In this document: in pieces, positions 1-7,233 of the stretch | How positions within the stretch are numbered: the first letter of the stretch is position 1 | Layout of the letters: every line of letters begins with the position of its first letter | Assembly (NCBI GenBank): GCA_029261955.1 | Contig: JAJDAI010000097.1 | Location: 1 to 10,782 of the forward strand | Length of the DNA: 10,782 nt | Direction: 5' to 3' | From: Deltaproteobacteria bacterium | GTDB lineage: Bacteria > Myxococcota_A > UBA796 > UBA9615 | The notes under the pieces: model-generated | Database searches by the model: none | What the model saw: only the letters and a program-made list of their open reading frames with translations | What the model was told of the DNA's origin: nothing | Made by a program: the position numbers and the translations under genes

Positions 1-589
1 GCTCCGCGTTCAGCGCCCGCAGTCGGGATCGGCGGTGGTTGTTGAAGGCGACGATCACCCAGCCGCGGAACTCGGCCCGGCTGCCGCCGCGGAAGCCGGC
101 GAGCGCGCGCCGCTCGGTGGACAGCAGGTGGACGTAGAAGCCCTGGAGCGCCTCCGCGGCCAGGTCATCGGCCGAGTAGCCGGCTCCCTCGGCCAGGAAG
201 GAGGCGTTGTGGGCCGCGAGGCCCCGGCACATGGGCAGCAGGTCCGCCTGCACGACGCAGAGCAGCGCGTCGATCGCCTGGCGGTTGTCCGGCGCGATCC
301 GAAAGGCCTCCAGGATCCTCAGGAAGCAGCCCTCGCATTGCTCGTTCAGCCAGGCATCGACCAGCTCGCGTGGCGCGTCGGGGCCCTCGGCCGCCCGGAA
401 CTCCAGCAGGAGCCTGGCCAGGCGACGCCGCTCCCGCTTCTGTCCCAGCCGGGTCACGAAGGCGCGGGCGATCCCGCGGCGAGCGGCCGCACGGGCCAGG
501 ATGCCTTCGACCTCGACCGGATCGACGACGCCGCCCTGCTGGATGGCTGCATGCAGTGCGGCGGCCAGCGCTTCGGTCGACTCCCCCAA
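1..589 (-). CDS. Sigma-70-like (region 2) protein, 3' end cut by window edge
   Basis: I translated this frame by hand: it is open from a TTG at 589 to the left edge (196 codons visible, no stop). A GGGGAG ribosome site lies 7 nt before the TTG, which is why I chose it; an in-frame GTG at 643 sits inside a strong hairpin with no ribosome site. Residues about 1-100 are helical and charged, with WLNEQCEGCF near 80, and match no domain I know. From about residue 115 the protein resembles sigma-70 region 2: a hydrophobic helix (LLCVVQADLLPMC), then SADDLAAEALQGFYVHL, then GGSRAEFRGWVIVAFNNHRR, which follows the usual D-L-x-x-E-x-F / S-F-x-x-W-L-x-x-x-x-x-N-x-x-x-x-x-R pattern. It would bind core RNA polymerase and direct it to specific promoters. 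Region 4 should lie beyond the edge. The CDS is likely real; the sigma assignment is moderate because the pattern is short and the long N-terminal extension is unusual. Confidence 0.6.
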   Translation of the reverse strand, partial: MGESTEALAAALHAAIQQGGVVDPVEVEGILARAAARRGIARAFVTRLGQKRERRRLARLLLEFRAAEGPDAPRELVDAWLNEQCEGCFLRILEAFRIAPDNRQAIDALLCVVQADLLPMCRGLAAHNASFLAEGAGYSADDLAAEALQGFYVHLLSTERRALAGFRGGSRAEFRGWVIVAFNNHRRSRLRALNAE

Positions 590-618
590 CGAGACTCTCC
601 CCAGCCCGGAAGGTCGCG

Positions 619-649
619 CCCGGGGTGTTTCCGAAAGAAACACCCCAGG
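619..649 (-). terminator. Strong hairpin between dioxygenase and sigma-like gene
   Basis: Arms 622-631 and 637-646 are a perfect 10-bp inverted repeat (GGGGTGTTTC / GAAACACCCC) with a 5-nt loop. On minus-strand RNA the stem extends by one G-U and two G-C pairs to 619-649. It lies 76 nt past the dioxygenase stop and 30 nt before the TTG start. No T tract follows, so it is not a textbook intrinsic terminator. It could equally be a processing or stabilising element, or an attenuator in the leader of the sigma-like gene. Nothing else is recognisable in the 590-724 gap. Confidence 0.5.
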
Positions 650-724
650 GTCCCGGGGTTCGAGAGACTACCGCGCTCGCTCGCGGCGACGCGCCGTCCC
701 CCGGGGTCATTTCTTCGGCGCGGC

Positions 725-1528
725 TCAGCGGGGCGGCGTTCGCACGCACAGGTCGAAGCGGCCGCTCCTCGGCGCCCCCCAGCGCCGGTCCTCGGGCTCC
801 AGGTGGAGTTCGAGCCCACAGCCGGCGAGCCACGCTTCGAGCGCCGGGTCGCGCTCGGCGAGGTCGAGCACACAGACCAGCTCGTGGCGCCGGTCCTCGG
901 CCACCTTGCTCAGGAGCCGGTCCTTGGCCTGCACCGCTCGGTGCTTCCAGGGGTTGTCGGGGTCCGTCGGGTCGTCGAAGTACAGCTGGGTTGTCAGCCG
1001 GATCCTTCCGCCCACGCTCACCTTGAAATGCACGTGGGGCGGTCGCCACCACTCCCGCGACGCGCCGGAGGGGTAGGCCCGGGGCATCACGGTTCGGAAG
1101 GCATAGCGGCCCTCCGCGTCGGCGGTCGCCCGCCCGAAGTACTGGAAGGACGGGTCCACGGGGATGTTCTGGCCGAAGTCGTCCTCGGGGTGCAGGTAGC
1201 GGCCCCGGTGGCAGGTCTGCCAGGTCTCGATGACCGCCCCCCCGACCGGCTGGCCAGCGTGATCGACCAGGTGGCCCACGATGTAGATCTGAAGCCCGTC
1301 CGCGCGGCCGGGCTGGCCGGCGATCTGCACGAGATCGTGGTCGCGGGCGTCGGGGTAGTGGCGGCCCAGCTCGGCCCGAGACGGGTAGAAGGGCCCCTCG
1401 ATCTGGCCGGGGGTCGGCAGCCTGCCCGGAGCCGACGCGAAGGCGAGCCCCGCGGGCCCCAAGGCCCCCGCCGCCCCCACGGCCAGGCCGGCTTCGATCA
1501 GGCTCCGGCGGGTGGGTCGCTCAGGCAT
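725..1528 (-). CDS. Secreted intradiol ring-cleavage dioxygenase (protocatechuate 3,4-dioxygenase-like), copy 2
   Basis: This 267-residue protein is an intradiol dioxygenase, a non-haem Fe(III) enzyme that splits catechol-type rings between the two hydroxyls. The fold signature is clear: QIEGPFYP at 42-49, VIETWQ at 99-104, RGRYLHP at 108-114, FRTVMPRAYPSG at 144-155 and WRPPHVHFKV at 161-170. By comparison with PcaH, the iron ligands are Tyr111, Tyr152, His165 and His167, with the active-site Arg at 162; all are present. The N-terminus has twin arginines (TRRSLIEAG) and an alanine-rich hydrophobic stretch ending in ASA at 31-33, so Tat export or lipid-free periplasmic release is likely, although the motif lacks the usual Phe-Leu. 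ATG at 1528 follows the neighbouring dioxygenase stop by 30 bp with only a weak ribosome site, suggesting an operon and possibly coupled translation. The natural substrate cannot be read from sequence; the exported location argues for extracellular aromatics such as lignin-type phenolics. Confidence 0.9.
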   Translation of the reverse strand: MPERPTRRSLIEAGLAVGAAGALGPAGLAFASAPGRLPTPGQIEGPFYPSRAELGRHYPDARDHDLVQIAGQPGRADGLQIYIVGHLVDHAGQPVGGAVIETWQTCHRGRYLHPEDDFGQNIPVDPSFQYFGRATADAEGRYAFRTVMPRAYPSGASREWWRPPHVHFKVSVGGRIRLTTQLYFDDPTDPDNPWKHRAVQAKDRLLSKVAEDRRHELVCVLDLAERDPALEAWLAGCGLELHLEPEDRRWGAPRSGRFDLCVRTPPR

Positions 1529-1558
1529 CGCGTTCGGGAACCTAGCAGCGGCCGGGGG

Positions 1559-2341
1559 TCAGTCCATCCAAAGCTGCGGGTCCAGCACGATGGGGAAGTC
1601 GACCCAGCGAGCCCCCAGCAGACCGGTCCAGGGGAGCCCGGAGTCGAGGTGGCTCCCGTGCAGCATGGCCATCGGCTCCGCGCTCAGGGCGCGGACCGGG
1701 CGAACCAGCTGCTCCCGCTTGCCGGTCGGCACCCCGTGCAGCAGCAGATCCCGGCGCTGCAGCGCGAGGTTGACCTCGCGGTTGTCCGCTCGATCCGGAT
1801 CGTCGAAGTAGAGCTGCGTCACGAAGTCCCGCTCGCCCGGCCGGCGGACCCGAACGTGGATGTGGGGCGGGCGGACCCAGCCCGGGAGCACGCCCGAGGG
1901 GTAGGACGGCGGCACGATCGTCTTGAAGGCGTAGCGCCCGTGCTGGTCGGTCGCGCAGGACCCCCAGTACTGGAAGGCCGGGTCGTGCTCTCGCCCCCGT
2001 CGCCGGTCCTTCGTGCTGAGGTAGCGCCCCGACTCGCAGGCCTGCCAGATCTCCACGAGGGCCCCGCCCTGGGGCCGGGCGCCGGTGTCGAGCACCTGGC
2101 CCGTGATCACGAGACGGGTCCCCCGTGCGGTCCCCGCGAAGCCGGGGATCTCGGTCAGGTCGTTGTCCCGCCAGGCCCCCGGCCGCGTCGCCGTCTGCGC
2201 CTCACGGGGGTAGTAGGGGCCCTCCATCTGCGGTGGGGTGGGCTCCGCGCCGCGGACGAGCCCGGGCACGAGGGTGGCGGCGAGGGTCGCCGGGGCGAGG
2301 CGCAGGAATCCACGCCTCGAGAGCGGATCGAAGCGGTGCAT
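1559..2341 (-). CDS. Secreted intradiol ring-cleavage dioxygenase (protocatechuate 3,4-dioxygenase-like), copy 1
   Basis: This 260-residue protein belongs to the same family as the next gene downstream but is clearly diverged. It starts with a textbook Tat signal (SRRGFLRL at 8-15), a hydrophobic run and a likely cleavage near residue 32. The catalytic domain shows QMEGPYYP at 38-45, LVEIWQACESGRYLS at 95-109, IVPPSYPSG at 142-150 and VRPPHIHVRV at 156-165. Predicted iron ligands are Tyr107, Tyr147, His160 and His162, with Arg157, so it should be catalytically competent. In classical protocatechuate dioxygenase only the beta subunit carries the iron; here both tandem products do, so this is not a simple alpha/beta pair. 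ATG at 2341 is supported by GAGGAG 7 nt upstream, and that ribosome site is inside one arm of an inverted repeat. No gene for the rest of a beta-ketoadipate pathway is nearby. The family call is firm; the substrate is unknown. Confidence 0.92.
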   Translation of the reverse strand: MHRFDPLSRRGFLRLAPATLAATLVPGLVRGAEPTPPQMEGPYYPREAQTATRPGAWRDNDLTEIPGFAGTARGTRLVITGQVLDTGARPQGGALVEIWQACESGRYLSTKDRRRGREHDPAFQYWGSCATDQHGRYAFKTIVPPSYPSGVLPGWVRPPHIHVRVRRPGERDFVTQLYFDDPDRADNREVNLALQRRDLLLHGVPTGKREQLVRPVRALSAEPMAMLHGSHLDSGLPWTGLLGARWVDFPIVLDPQLWMD

Positions 2342-2343
2342 CG

Positions 2344-2394
2344 TCGTCTCCTCGGGGGGACCGCGGCGGGTGTCGCCGTGTCCCGAGGAGACGA
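2344..2394 (-). promoter_or_regulatory. 13-bp inverted repeat covering the dioxygenase ribosome binding site
   Basis: Arms 2344-2356 and 2382-2394 are perfectly complementary over 13 bp (TCGTCTCCTCGGG / CCCGAGGAGACGA) with a 25-nt spacer. In minus-strand RNA the 3' arm contains the GAGGAG ribosome site and ends 2 nt before the ATG at 2341. When folded, the stem would block initiation. As DNA the dyad could instead be an operator, but its position over the ribosome site favours translational control. No convincing -35/-10 pair was found in the 2395-2457 stretch upstream. Confidence 0.6.
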
Positions 2395-2439
2395 TTCGTC
2401 TTGGGCGCCTGAACTACATCGAAGAGGATCTGAAGGCTT

Positions 2440-2461
2440 CTGAAAGCCCCCGCGGCTTCAG
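2440..2461 (-). terminator. Weak hairpin at the end of the regulator gene
   Basis: CTGAAGCC (2461-2454) can pair with GGCTTTCAG (2448-2440) with one bulged T, so the stem overlaps the regulator's TGA stop. A second near-copy, CTGAAGGC on the plus strand at 2430-2437, offers an alternative partner. There is no T tract. It could be a weak terminator or only a chance repeat. Confidence 0.25.
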
Positions 2462-5130
2462 CTCGCCTGGCTGAGGGCCGCCGCGGGGTCGAGCAGGTAG
2501 CCGTCGTCGCGCGTGATGAGCAGCCCGTCCAGCCCCAGCCGGCGCAGGCTGCGCACGGCGGTGTAGACCCGCGCCCGGCCGGCCTCGGGGTGCAGGCGCT
2601 GCCCGGGCCAGCCAGCTTCCTGCAGCGCGTCGAGCTCCAGGCCCCGCCCGGGCGAGTCGAGGCGGTGTCGCACGAGCTGGACCAGGATCTGGCGCATCGC
2701 CCGCCGTCGGCTCAGGTCCACCCGCGCCTCCCCCGGCCGACAGAACCAGCGGGCTTGCGGCCCGACCTGCAGCGCCCGCGGCGTCGCCACAGCCGGCGGC
2801 TCCCAACCCGGTCTCCCCGCGTTGGTCCAACGGAGCAGCTCGGCGACCAGCCGCAGGCGCAGCGGCTGCGGGGCCTGGGTGGGCAGGGGCGCGGGCAGGG
2901 CCTCGTCCTGCGCCAGGGCCGCCTCCAGCAGCGCCCGCGTCAATTGAAGATCGAGGCCGCGGGGGGCCAGCTCCGCGGCCCGCCTCGCCGCGTCGATCGC
3001 CTCGGCCCTGCGGCCCGCTGAGAGTTCGACCGCGCAGCGCGTGAGGAGGGGACCGGCGGGCAGCTCGGCGGCTTCGGCGGCCCCGGCGGCGATCACGTCG
3101 GCGCGATCCAGCTGGATCAGGGCCTGCTCCCGACGACCGCGCAGGGACTCGAGGATCGCCACGGACTCGTGAAGCTGAACGGTGTGCAGGGGGCGTCCCG
3201 CACCCTCCCTGGCCGAGCCAGCCCGGGCGAAGCGCTCCGCCGCTTCGTCGAGCCGACCGCCGAGCAGCGCGAGCACGCCGAGCAGCCCGTGCCCGCGGGC
3301 GGCATCGTTCGCCCGGCCCTGCACGGCCCAGAGCGCCGTCGCGCCCTCGGCCAGGCCCTGGGCCTGCGCATCCTGGAGCTGCTGGATGGCGGACAGGGCG
3401 AGGTACCAGGTGGCCAGGGCCTCCCACCCGCGATCGTGGAGCTGCCGGGACGAGGCCCGGACCTCCTCGAGCAGCGCCCCCGCGCGCCCGGCCTGGCCCC
3501 TCGCCGCCGCCACGCCGGCCTGCCGAAAGCGGACACGAAGCAGGTCCCGACCCGCTCCCCGCTTCCTGAATCCGGCCTCTGCGCGTTGGAGCGCCTGCTC
3601 CGCCGTGTCGAGCTGCCCCGACTCCAGGTGCAGCAAGCCGGCCTCGCTCCAGGCCCGCGCCGCGCGCTGGCTTCCCGGCGTCGCCGCCGCGAGCGCCGCC
3701 TCCAGGTGGCCTGCAGCCTCCTCCCGCCGACCCAGGCGCACGAGGGCGTGGGCCCGGGCGCAGAGGGCCTCGGCCACGCGGTCCGGATCCCCGAGCAAGG
3801 CCGCTTCCGCCCGCGCCTGTTCGGCTGCAGGCAGGGCCGCTCCGGGGGCTCCCAACAGGGTGCGTGCCTCGGCGAGCGCGCTCAGCAGCCGAGGCCGGAG
3901 CTCGGACGGGCGAGCGAGGCGGGCCAGCGGCCCCTCCAGCAGCGGGATCAGCTCGGGCAGCGGCCCCCGGGTCTGCAGGACTCCGCGCAGGGCGAGGGCC
4001 AGGGTCGCGGCGGCGGCCGGCTCATCGGACAGCAGCCGGCCCCAGCAGGCTGCGATGTCGCCACGCAGGGACTCGAGGCGACGGGCCGCGCGTTCTTCGT
4101 CCGGGCCGCCGAGCGAGGCAGCTGCGGTCTGGGCTGCGGCCAGACACCAGCGGCTGTGGGCCTGCAGCAGCGCCGCGCTCGGGGGAGCCCGTTCGAGCGC
4201 AAACTGCCGGACGGAGCGCAAGGTCCGGAACCGCGGTCGCTCGCCCGGCCGAACCTGCAGCAGCGAGTGGTCCCGGAGCCGCCCGAGCAGATCCACCGCG
4301 TCCGCCGCTCCCTCGACAACCCGAAGGACCGCTTCGGCGTCGTCCAGGTCGAACTCGCCCTCGAACAGCGCGCAGGCGGCGAGGCCCGCCCGCTCCGCTT
4401 CGGACAGCAGCGCCCACGACGAGTCGATCGCGTCCCGCAGGCTCCTCTGGCCGCGGCCCTCGAGCAAGCGGAGCTGCTCGGCCGATCGCTCGATCAGCTG
4501 CTCGACGGAGAGCACACGCAGGCGCCCGGCCGCGAGCTCCAGGGCGAGCGGCAAGCGGTCGAGGCTCTCCACCAGGACGCGGACCCGGTGCTCGGGGAGC
4601 TCGGAGGCGCCCAGGGTGGCCTTCGCCCGTTCGACGAACAGATCGGCGGCATCCTCGAGGTCCAGGGGCCCCAGCTCGAGCACCGCCTCGTCCGCCCGGC
4701 CCAGGCGCTCGCGGCTGGTCGCGAGCAGCTGGCACTCGGGTGCAGCGTCCAGCCAGTCGCTCAGCAGGTCCGGAGCGCCGTCCGGCAAGGCGCGCAGGTC
4801 GTCGAGCACGACGAGCACGGCACCGCGCGCGGCCAGCGCCGCCTCGACCTGCCGAAGCAGCGCGTCGGCGTCGCCGGACTGGACGCGCACATCGAGCGCG
4901 TCGGCGAGGGCCATCGCCCAGCCGACGGCCGTGTCCACGCCCCGCAGCTCGCAGTGCAGGGTCGCCCGCTCAGCCCCACCCCCTGGGGTGCCCAGTTGCT
5001 GCACGAGGCGGCTCTTGCCGACCCCTGGCGGGCCGAGCACCGTGATCAGCCGCTCCCCGGCCGCGAGCAGGCCTTCGAGCCTCTCGAGCTCGGCGCGGCG
5101 GCCGACGAAGCGAGTCTGGGGGCGTCTCAC
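2458..5130 (-). CDS. STAND (NB-ARC) ATPase with TPR-like repeats and C-terminal winged helix: probable transcription regulator
   Basis: This 890-residue protein has three parts. Residues 7-245 form a nucleotide-binding STAND module: FVGRRAELERL at 8-18, Walker A GPPGVGKS at 33-40, Walker B VLVVLDD at 105-111, the sensor-like ATSRERLG at 137-144, the GLPL-like LPLALELAAGRLR at 193-205, and RSLRDAIDSSWALLS at 229-243, which opens the following helical module. Residues 350-740 are alanine/leucine-rich helical pairs of TPR type, usually a ligand- or partner-sensing surface. Residues 785-882 look like an OmpR/SARP-type winged helix: ARVYTAVRSLRRLG at 853-866 as recognition helix, then LLITRDDGYLLDP at 870-882 as the wing. 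The expected role is signal-gated transcriptional control. The GTG start at 5130 follows the hflC stop by 30 bp; no good ribosome site is visible, while TACAAT ends 8 nt before it. Position suggests control of the downstream dioxygenases, which is inference. Confidence 0.88.
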   Translation of the reverse strand: MRRPQTRFVGRRAELERLEGLLAAGERLITVLGPPGVGKSRLVQQLGTPGGGAERATLHCELRGVDTAVGWAMALADALDVRVQSGDADALLRQVEAALAARGAVLVVLDDLRALPDGAPDLLSDWLDAAPECQLLATSRERLGRADEAVLELGPLDLEDAADLFVERAKATLGASELPEHRVRVLVESLDRLPLALELAAGRLRVLSVEQLIERSAEQLRLLEGRGQRSLRDAIDSSWALLSEAERAGLAACALFEGEFDLDDAEAVLRVVEGAADAVDLLGRLRDHSLLQVRPGERPRFRTLRSVRQFALERAPPSAALLQAHSRWCLAAAQTAAASLGGPDEERAARRLESLRGDIAACWGRLLSDEPAAAATLALALRGVLQTRGPLPELIPLLEGPLARLARPSELRPRLLSALAEARTLLGAPGAALPAAEQARAEAALLGDPDRVAEALCARAHALVRLGRREEAAGHLEAALAAATPGSQRAARAWSEAGLLHLESGQLDTAEQALQRAEAGFRKRGAGRDLLRVRFRQAGVAAARGQAGRAGALLEEVRASSRQLHDRGWEALATWYLALSAIQQLQDAQAQGLAEGATALWAVQGRANDAARGHGLLGVLALLGGRLDEAAERFARAGSAREGAGRPLHTVQLHESVAILESLRGRREQALIQLDRADVIAAGAAEAAELPAGPLLTRCAVELSAGRRAEAIDAARRAAELAPRGLDLQLTRALLEAALAQDEALPAPLPTQAPQPLRLRLVAELLRWTNAGRPGWEPPAVATPRALQVGPQARWFCRPGEARVDLSRRRAMRQILVQLVRHRLDSPGRGLELDALQEAGWPGQRLHPEAGRARVYTAVRSLRRLGLDGLLITRDDGYLLDPAAALSQAS

Positions 5131-5144
5131 CCCCGCATTGTAGG
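5130..5144 (-). promoter_or_regulatory. Possible -10 box just upstream of the regulator start (leaderless mRNA?)
   Basis: On the minus strand the gap between hflC and the regulator reads TACAATGCGGGGGTGAG. TACAAT (5142-5137) matches the -10 consensus at five of six bases, and a start 6-8 nt downstream would fall on or next to the GTG at 5130, giving a leaderless message. No acceptable -35 is present at the right distance, and the regulator may simply be transcribed from hflK. An ATG inside the same stretch (5138) opens only a 3-codon frame that ends in TGA overlapping the GTG. Confidence 0.3.
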
Positions 5145-5160
5145 GCCGCTGCCCCCTCGC

Positions 5161-6117
5161 CTACGGCGTCGCCGCCTCCAGGTACTGGAACAGCTCGCTG
5201 CCGCTCCCGAGCAGCAGGGTGGTCTTCTCGTCGACGATCTCCTGGTAGGTCTCCAGGGAGCGCACGAACGCGTAGAGCTCACGGTTGGCGTTGTAGGCCT
5301 CGGCGTAGATGCCGGCCGCCTCCGCGTCCGCGGTTCCCCGGATCTGCTCGGCCTCCCGGAACGCCTCCGAGGTGATGGTGGCCAGCTCGCGCTCCTGCTC
5401 GCCGTTGATCCGCGCGGCCTCGCCGGTGCCCTGGCTGCGGAACTGCTCGGCGATGCGCTTCCGCTCCGAGATCATGCGGTTGTAGACCTCGGTCCGAACA
5501 GCCTCGACGTAGTTGATGCGCTTGAAGCGGAAGTCGAGGATCTCGATGCCGAGGTCGGCCGTGCGGGCCTGCGACCGGGTGAGCACTTCGACGGCCAGCT
5601 TCTGCCGACCGATGAGCACCACGAAGTCGCTGCCCTTGCTGCCGTCGCTCATGTCGTCGACGTCGAGCCCGCCCGTGTCCTCGTTGTCGACGGCGAATTC
5701 TCGGCTGGAGGAGCGCACCACCTCGATGAGGTCGTGGCGTGCGATCACGTTGCGGGTCTCGCCGTCGAGGATGTCGTCGAGCCGCGACTGGGCGCCCCGC
5801 TCGTCCCGAAGGCGCTGGAAGAACTTGAGGGGGTCGCTGATGCGCCACCGCGCGTAGGTGTCCACGAAGATGAAGCGCTTGTCGCGCGTGGGCAGCTGGT
5901 TGCGCTCGCCGTCCCATTCCAGGAAGCGCTTGTCGAAGCGGTGCACCTGCTGCGCGAAGGGGATCTTCAGGTTGGGGCCCGGGTCGGTGACGGCCGACCC
6001 GATCGGCTTGCCGAACTGGGTGAGCACGGTCTGCTCGGACTCGCCGACGATGTAGACCGCCTGCGAGGCCACGAAGGCGAAGAGAATGAAGACGATGACG
6101 AGGAGTCGCTGAAGCAT
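5161..6117 (-). CDS. hflC: HflC, SPFH-family membrane protein
   Basis: This 318-residue SPFH/prohibitin-family protein forms, with HflK, the membrane complex that in E. coli surrounds and modulates the FtsH protease. A single N-terminal membrane helix spans about residues 4-22, followed by ESEQTVLTQFGKP (26-38), GPNLKIPF (47-54) and VDTYARWRISDPLKFF (85-100), all typical of the HflC beta-rich head. The C-terminal coiled part keeps VYNRMISERKRIAEQFRSQG (211-230), a GTADAEAA segment (261-268) and YAFVRSLETYQ (282-292), close to E. coli HflC. ATG at 6117 is preferred because GGAGG lies 6 nt upstream and the hflK TGA overlaps it (TGATG), a sign of coupled translation; a GTG directly before (6120) would sit too close to the ribosome site. 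Length is normal for the family. ftsH itself is not in the window. Confidence 0.95.
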   Translation of the reverse strand: MLQRLLVIVFILFAFVASQAVYIVGESEQTVLTQFGKPIGSAVTDPGPNLKIPFAQQVHRFDKRFLEWDGERNQLPTRDKRFIFVDTYARWRISDPLKFFQRLRDERGAQSRLDDILDGETRNVIARHDLIEVVRSSSREFAVDNEDTGGLDVDDMSDGSKGSDFVVLIGRQKLAVEVLTRSQARTADLGIEILDFRFKRINYVEAVRTEVYNRMISERKRIAEQFRSQGTGEAARINGEQERELATITSEAFREAEQIRGTADAEAAGIYAEAYNANRELYAFVRSLETYQEIVDEKTTLLLGSGSELFQYLEAATP

Positions 6118-7097
6118 CACTGGCCTCCGCCGAGCTGGAGGAGGGGGAGCACGCCTGCGGCGCCCTCGCTGACGACGACCTTGCTCTTCGCGCGGGCGAG
6201 GGTCTCGCCCATGGTCTCCAGGTAGAGCCTCTGCCGGGTGACCTCGGGGGCTGCCTCGTAGGCGAGCCTCAAGGCCGTGAAGCGGCCAGCCTCACCCCGG
6301 GCGCGGTTGGTGCGCTCGATGGCGTAGGCCCCGGCTTGGGCGACGGTCTCCTCGGCCTGGCCGCGTGCGGCGGGGATGACCTTGTTGAAGGCGGTCTTGG
6401 CGTCGTTGATCTGGCGCTCCCGCTCCTGCTGGGCCTGGTTGACCTCGTCGAAGGAGGGCTTGACCTCGTCGGGCGGGTTGACGTTCTGGAGCACGACCTG
6501 CTCGACCTGGATGCCGGTGTCGTACTCGTCGCACATGTCCTGGAGGAGGCGCTCGGCCTCGCTCTCGATCTCCTGCCGGCCGATGGTCAGGACCTCGGAC
6601 ACGCTGCGGTCGCCGATGATCTGCCGCATGACGGCCTCGTTCATGTCGCGGAAGGTCGTGCGCACGTTCCGCACCTTGAACAGGAACTTGTAGGGGTCCT
6701 TGACGCGGTACTGCGCGATCCACTCCACCACCGCGACGTTGAGGTCGCCGGTCAGCATCAGCTTCTCGCCGCCGAGGTTGGAGTCGCCGTACTGGGTCCG
6801 GGTGCCCGCGGTGACGGTGCGAAAGCCGAACTCCTCCTTGAGCTGTCGCTGCGTGGGGACCTTCGCGACGGTCTCGATGAGCAGCGGCAGCTTGTAGTGC
6901 AGGCCGGGGGCCACGGTGCGGTCGTACTTGCCGAGGCGGAGGACCACGCCCTCCTCTTCGGGCTCGACCGTGAACACGGAGGTGGAGCCCGCCGCGAGCA
7001 AGACCAGGAGCAGGATGAAGAAGCGGATGATCCGAAGGTGGGCGGGGGTCAGCTCGGGGACCCGGAGCTGGGAGAGGTCGATCTTGTCGTCTGGCAT
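6117..7097 (-). CDS. hflK: HflK, SPFH-family membrane protein
   Basis: This 326-residue partner of HflC is anchored in the inner membrane with its SPFH domain outside the cytoplasm. One membrane helix covers about residues 23-43. The SPFH head shows EEEGVVLRLGKYDRTVAPGL (47-66), LMLTGDLNVAVVEWIAQYRV (113-132) and MRQIIGDRSVSEVLTIGR (157-174). The C-terminal half contains VLQNVNPPDEVKPSFDEVNQ (202-221) and APEVTRQRLYLETM (283-296), both hallmarks of HflK. I start at ATG 7097, where AAGGGG precedes by a few bases; the frame stays open for 50 more codons upstream, but that part is basic, low-complexity sequence without similarity and would put an implausible extension before the membrane helix. 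The cytoplasmic N-terminus is shorter than in E. coli and lacks its glycine-rich stretch. The 178 bp up to the tRNA holds a 12-bp palindrome (AGCGGCGCCGCT at 7183-7194) but no promoter I can defend. Confidence 0.95.
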   Translation of the reverse strand: MPDDKIDLSQLRVPELTPAHLRIIRFFILLLVLLAAGSTSVFTVEPEEEGVVLRLGKYDRTVAPGLHYKLPLLIETVAKVPTQRQLKEEFGFRTVTAGTRTQYGDSNLGGEKLMLTGDLNVAVVEWIAQYRVKDPYKFLFKVRNVRTTFRDMNEAVMRQIIGDRSVSEVLTIGRQEIESEAERLLQDMCDEYDTGIQVEQVVLQNVNPPDEVKPSFDEVNQAQQERERQINDAKTAFNKVIPAARGQAEETVAQAGAYAIERTNRARGEAGRFTALRLAYEAAPEVTRQRLYLETMGETLARAKSKVVVSEGAAGVLPLLQLGGGQ

Positions 7098-7233
7098 GTG
7101 CCCCTTGGGCGGGAGGGAAGGTTCGGCGACCCTAGTCCTCTTTCGGGTTTTGCCCAGCGGTGGTGCGCAGACTCCTGTTTTTAGCGGCGCCGCTGCGGCA
7201 GCTCTCCCGGCTCGCCCGGCAGGCCAGAACGAC

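Noticed and set aside
35..2443. 802-codon open frame on the plus strand opposite the sigma-like and dioxygenase genes.
   Set aside because: It lies exactly in codon register with the minus-strand sigma-like gene, and its protein is low-complexity Arg/Gly/Pro/Ala sequence. The minus strand carries clear enzyme motifs, so this is a GC-driven antisense shadow.
2345..2460. Promoter between the regulator and the first dioxygenase.
   Set aside because: TTCAGA and TAGTTC can be picked out but the spacing is far from 16-18 bp; I cannot support a -35/-10 pair.
3169..6225. 1018-codon open frame on the plus strand opposite the regulator and hflC.
   Set aside because: It is antisense to two well-supported proteins, crosses their boundary and has no recognisable domain.
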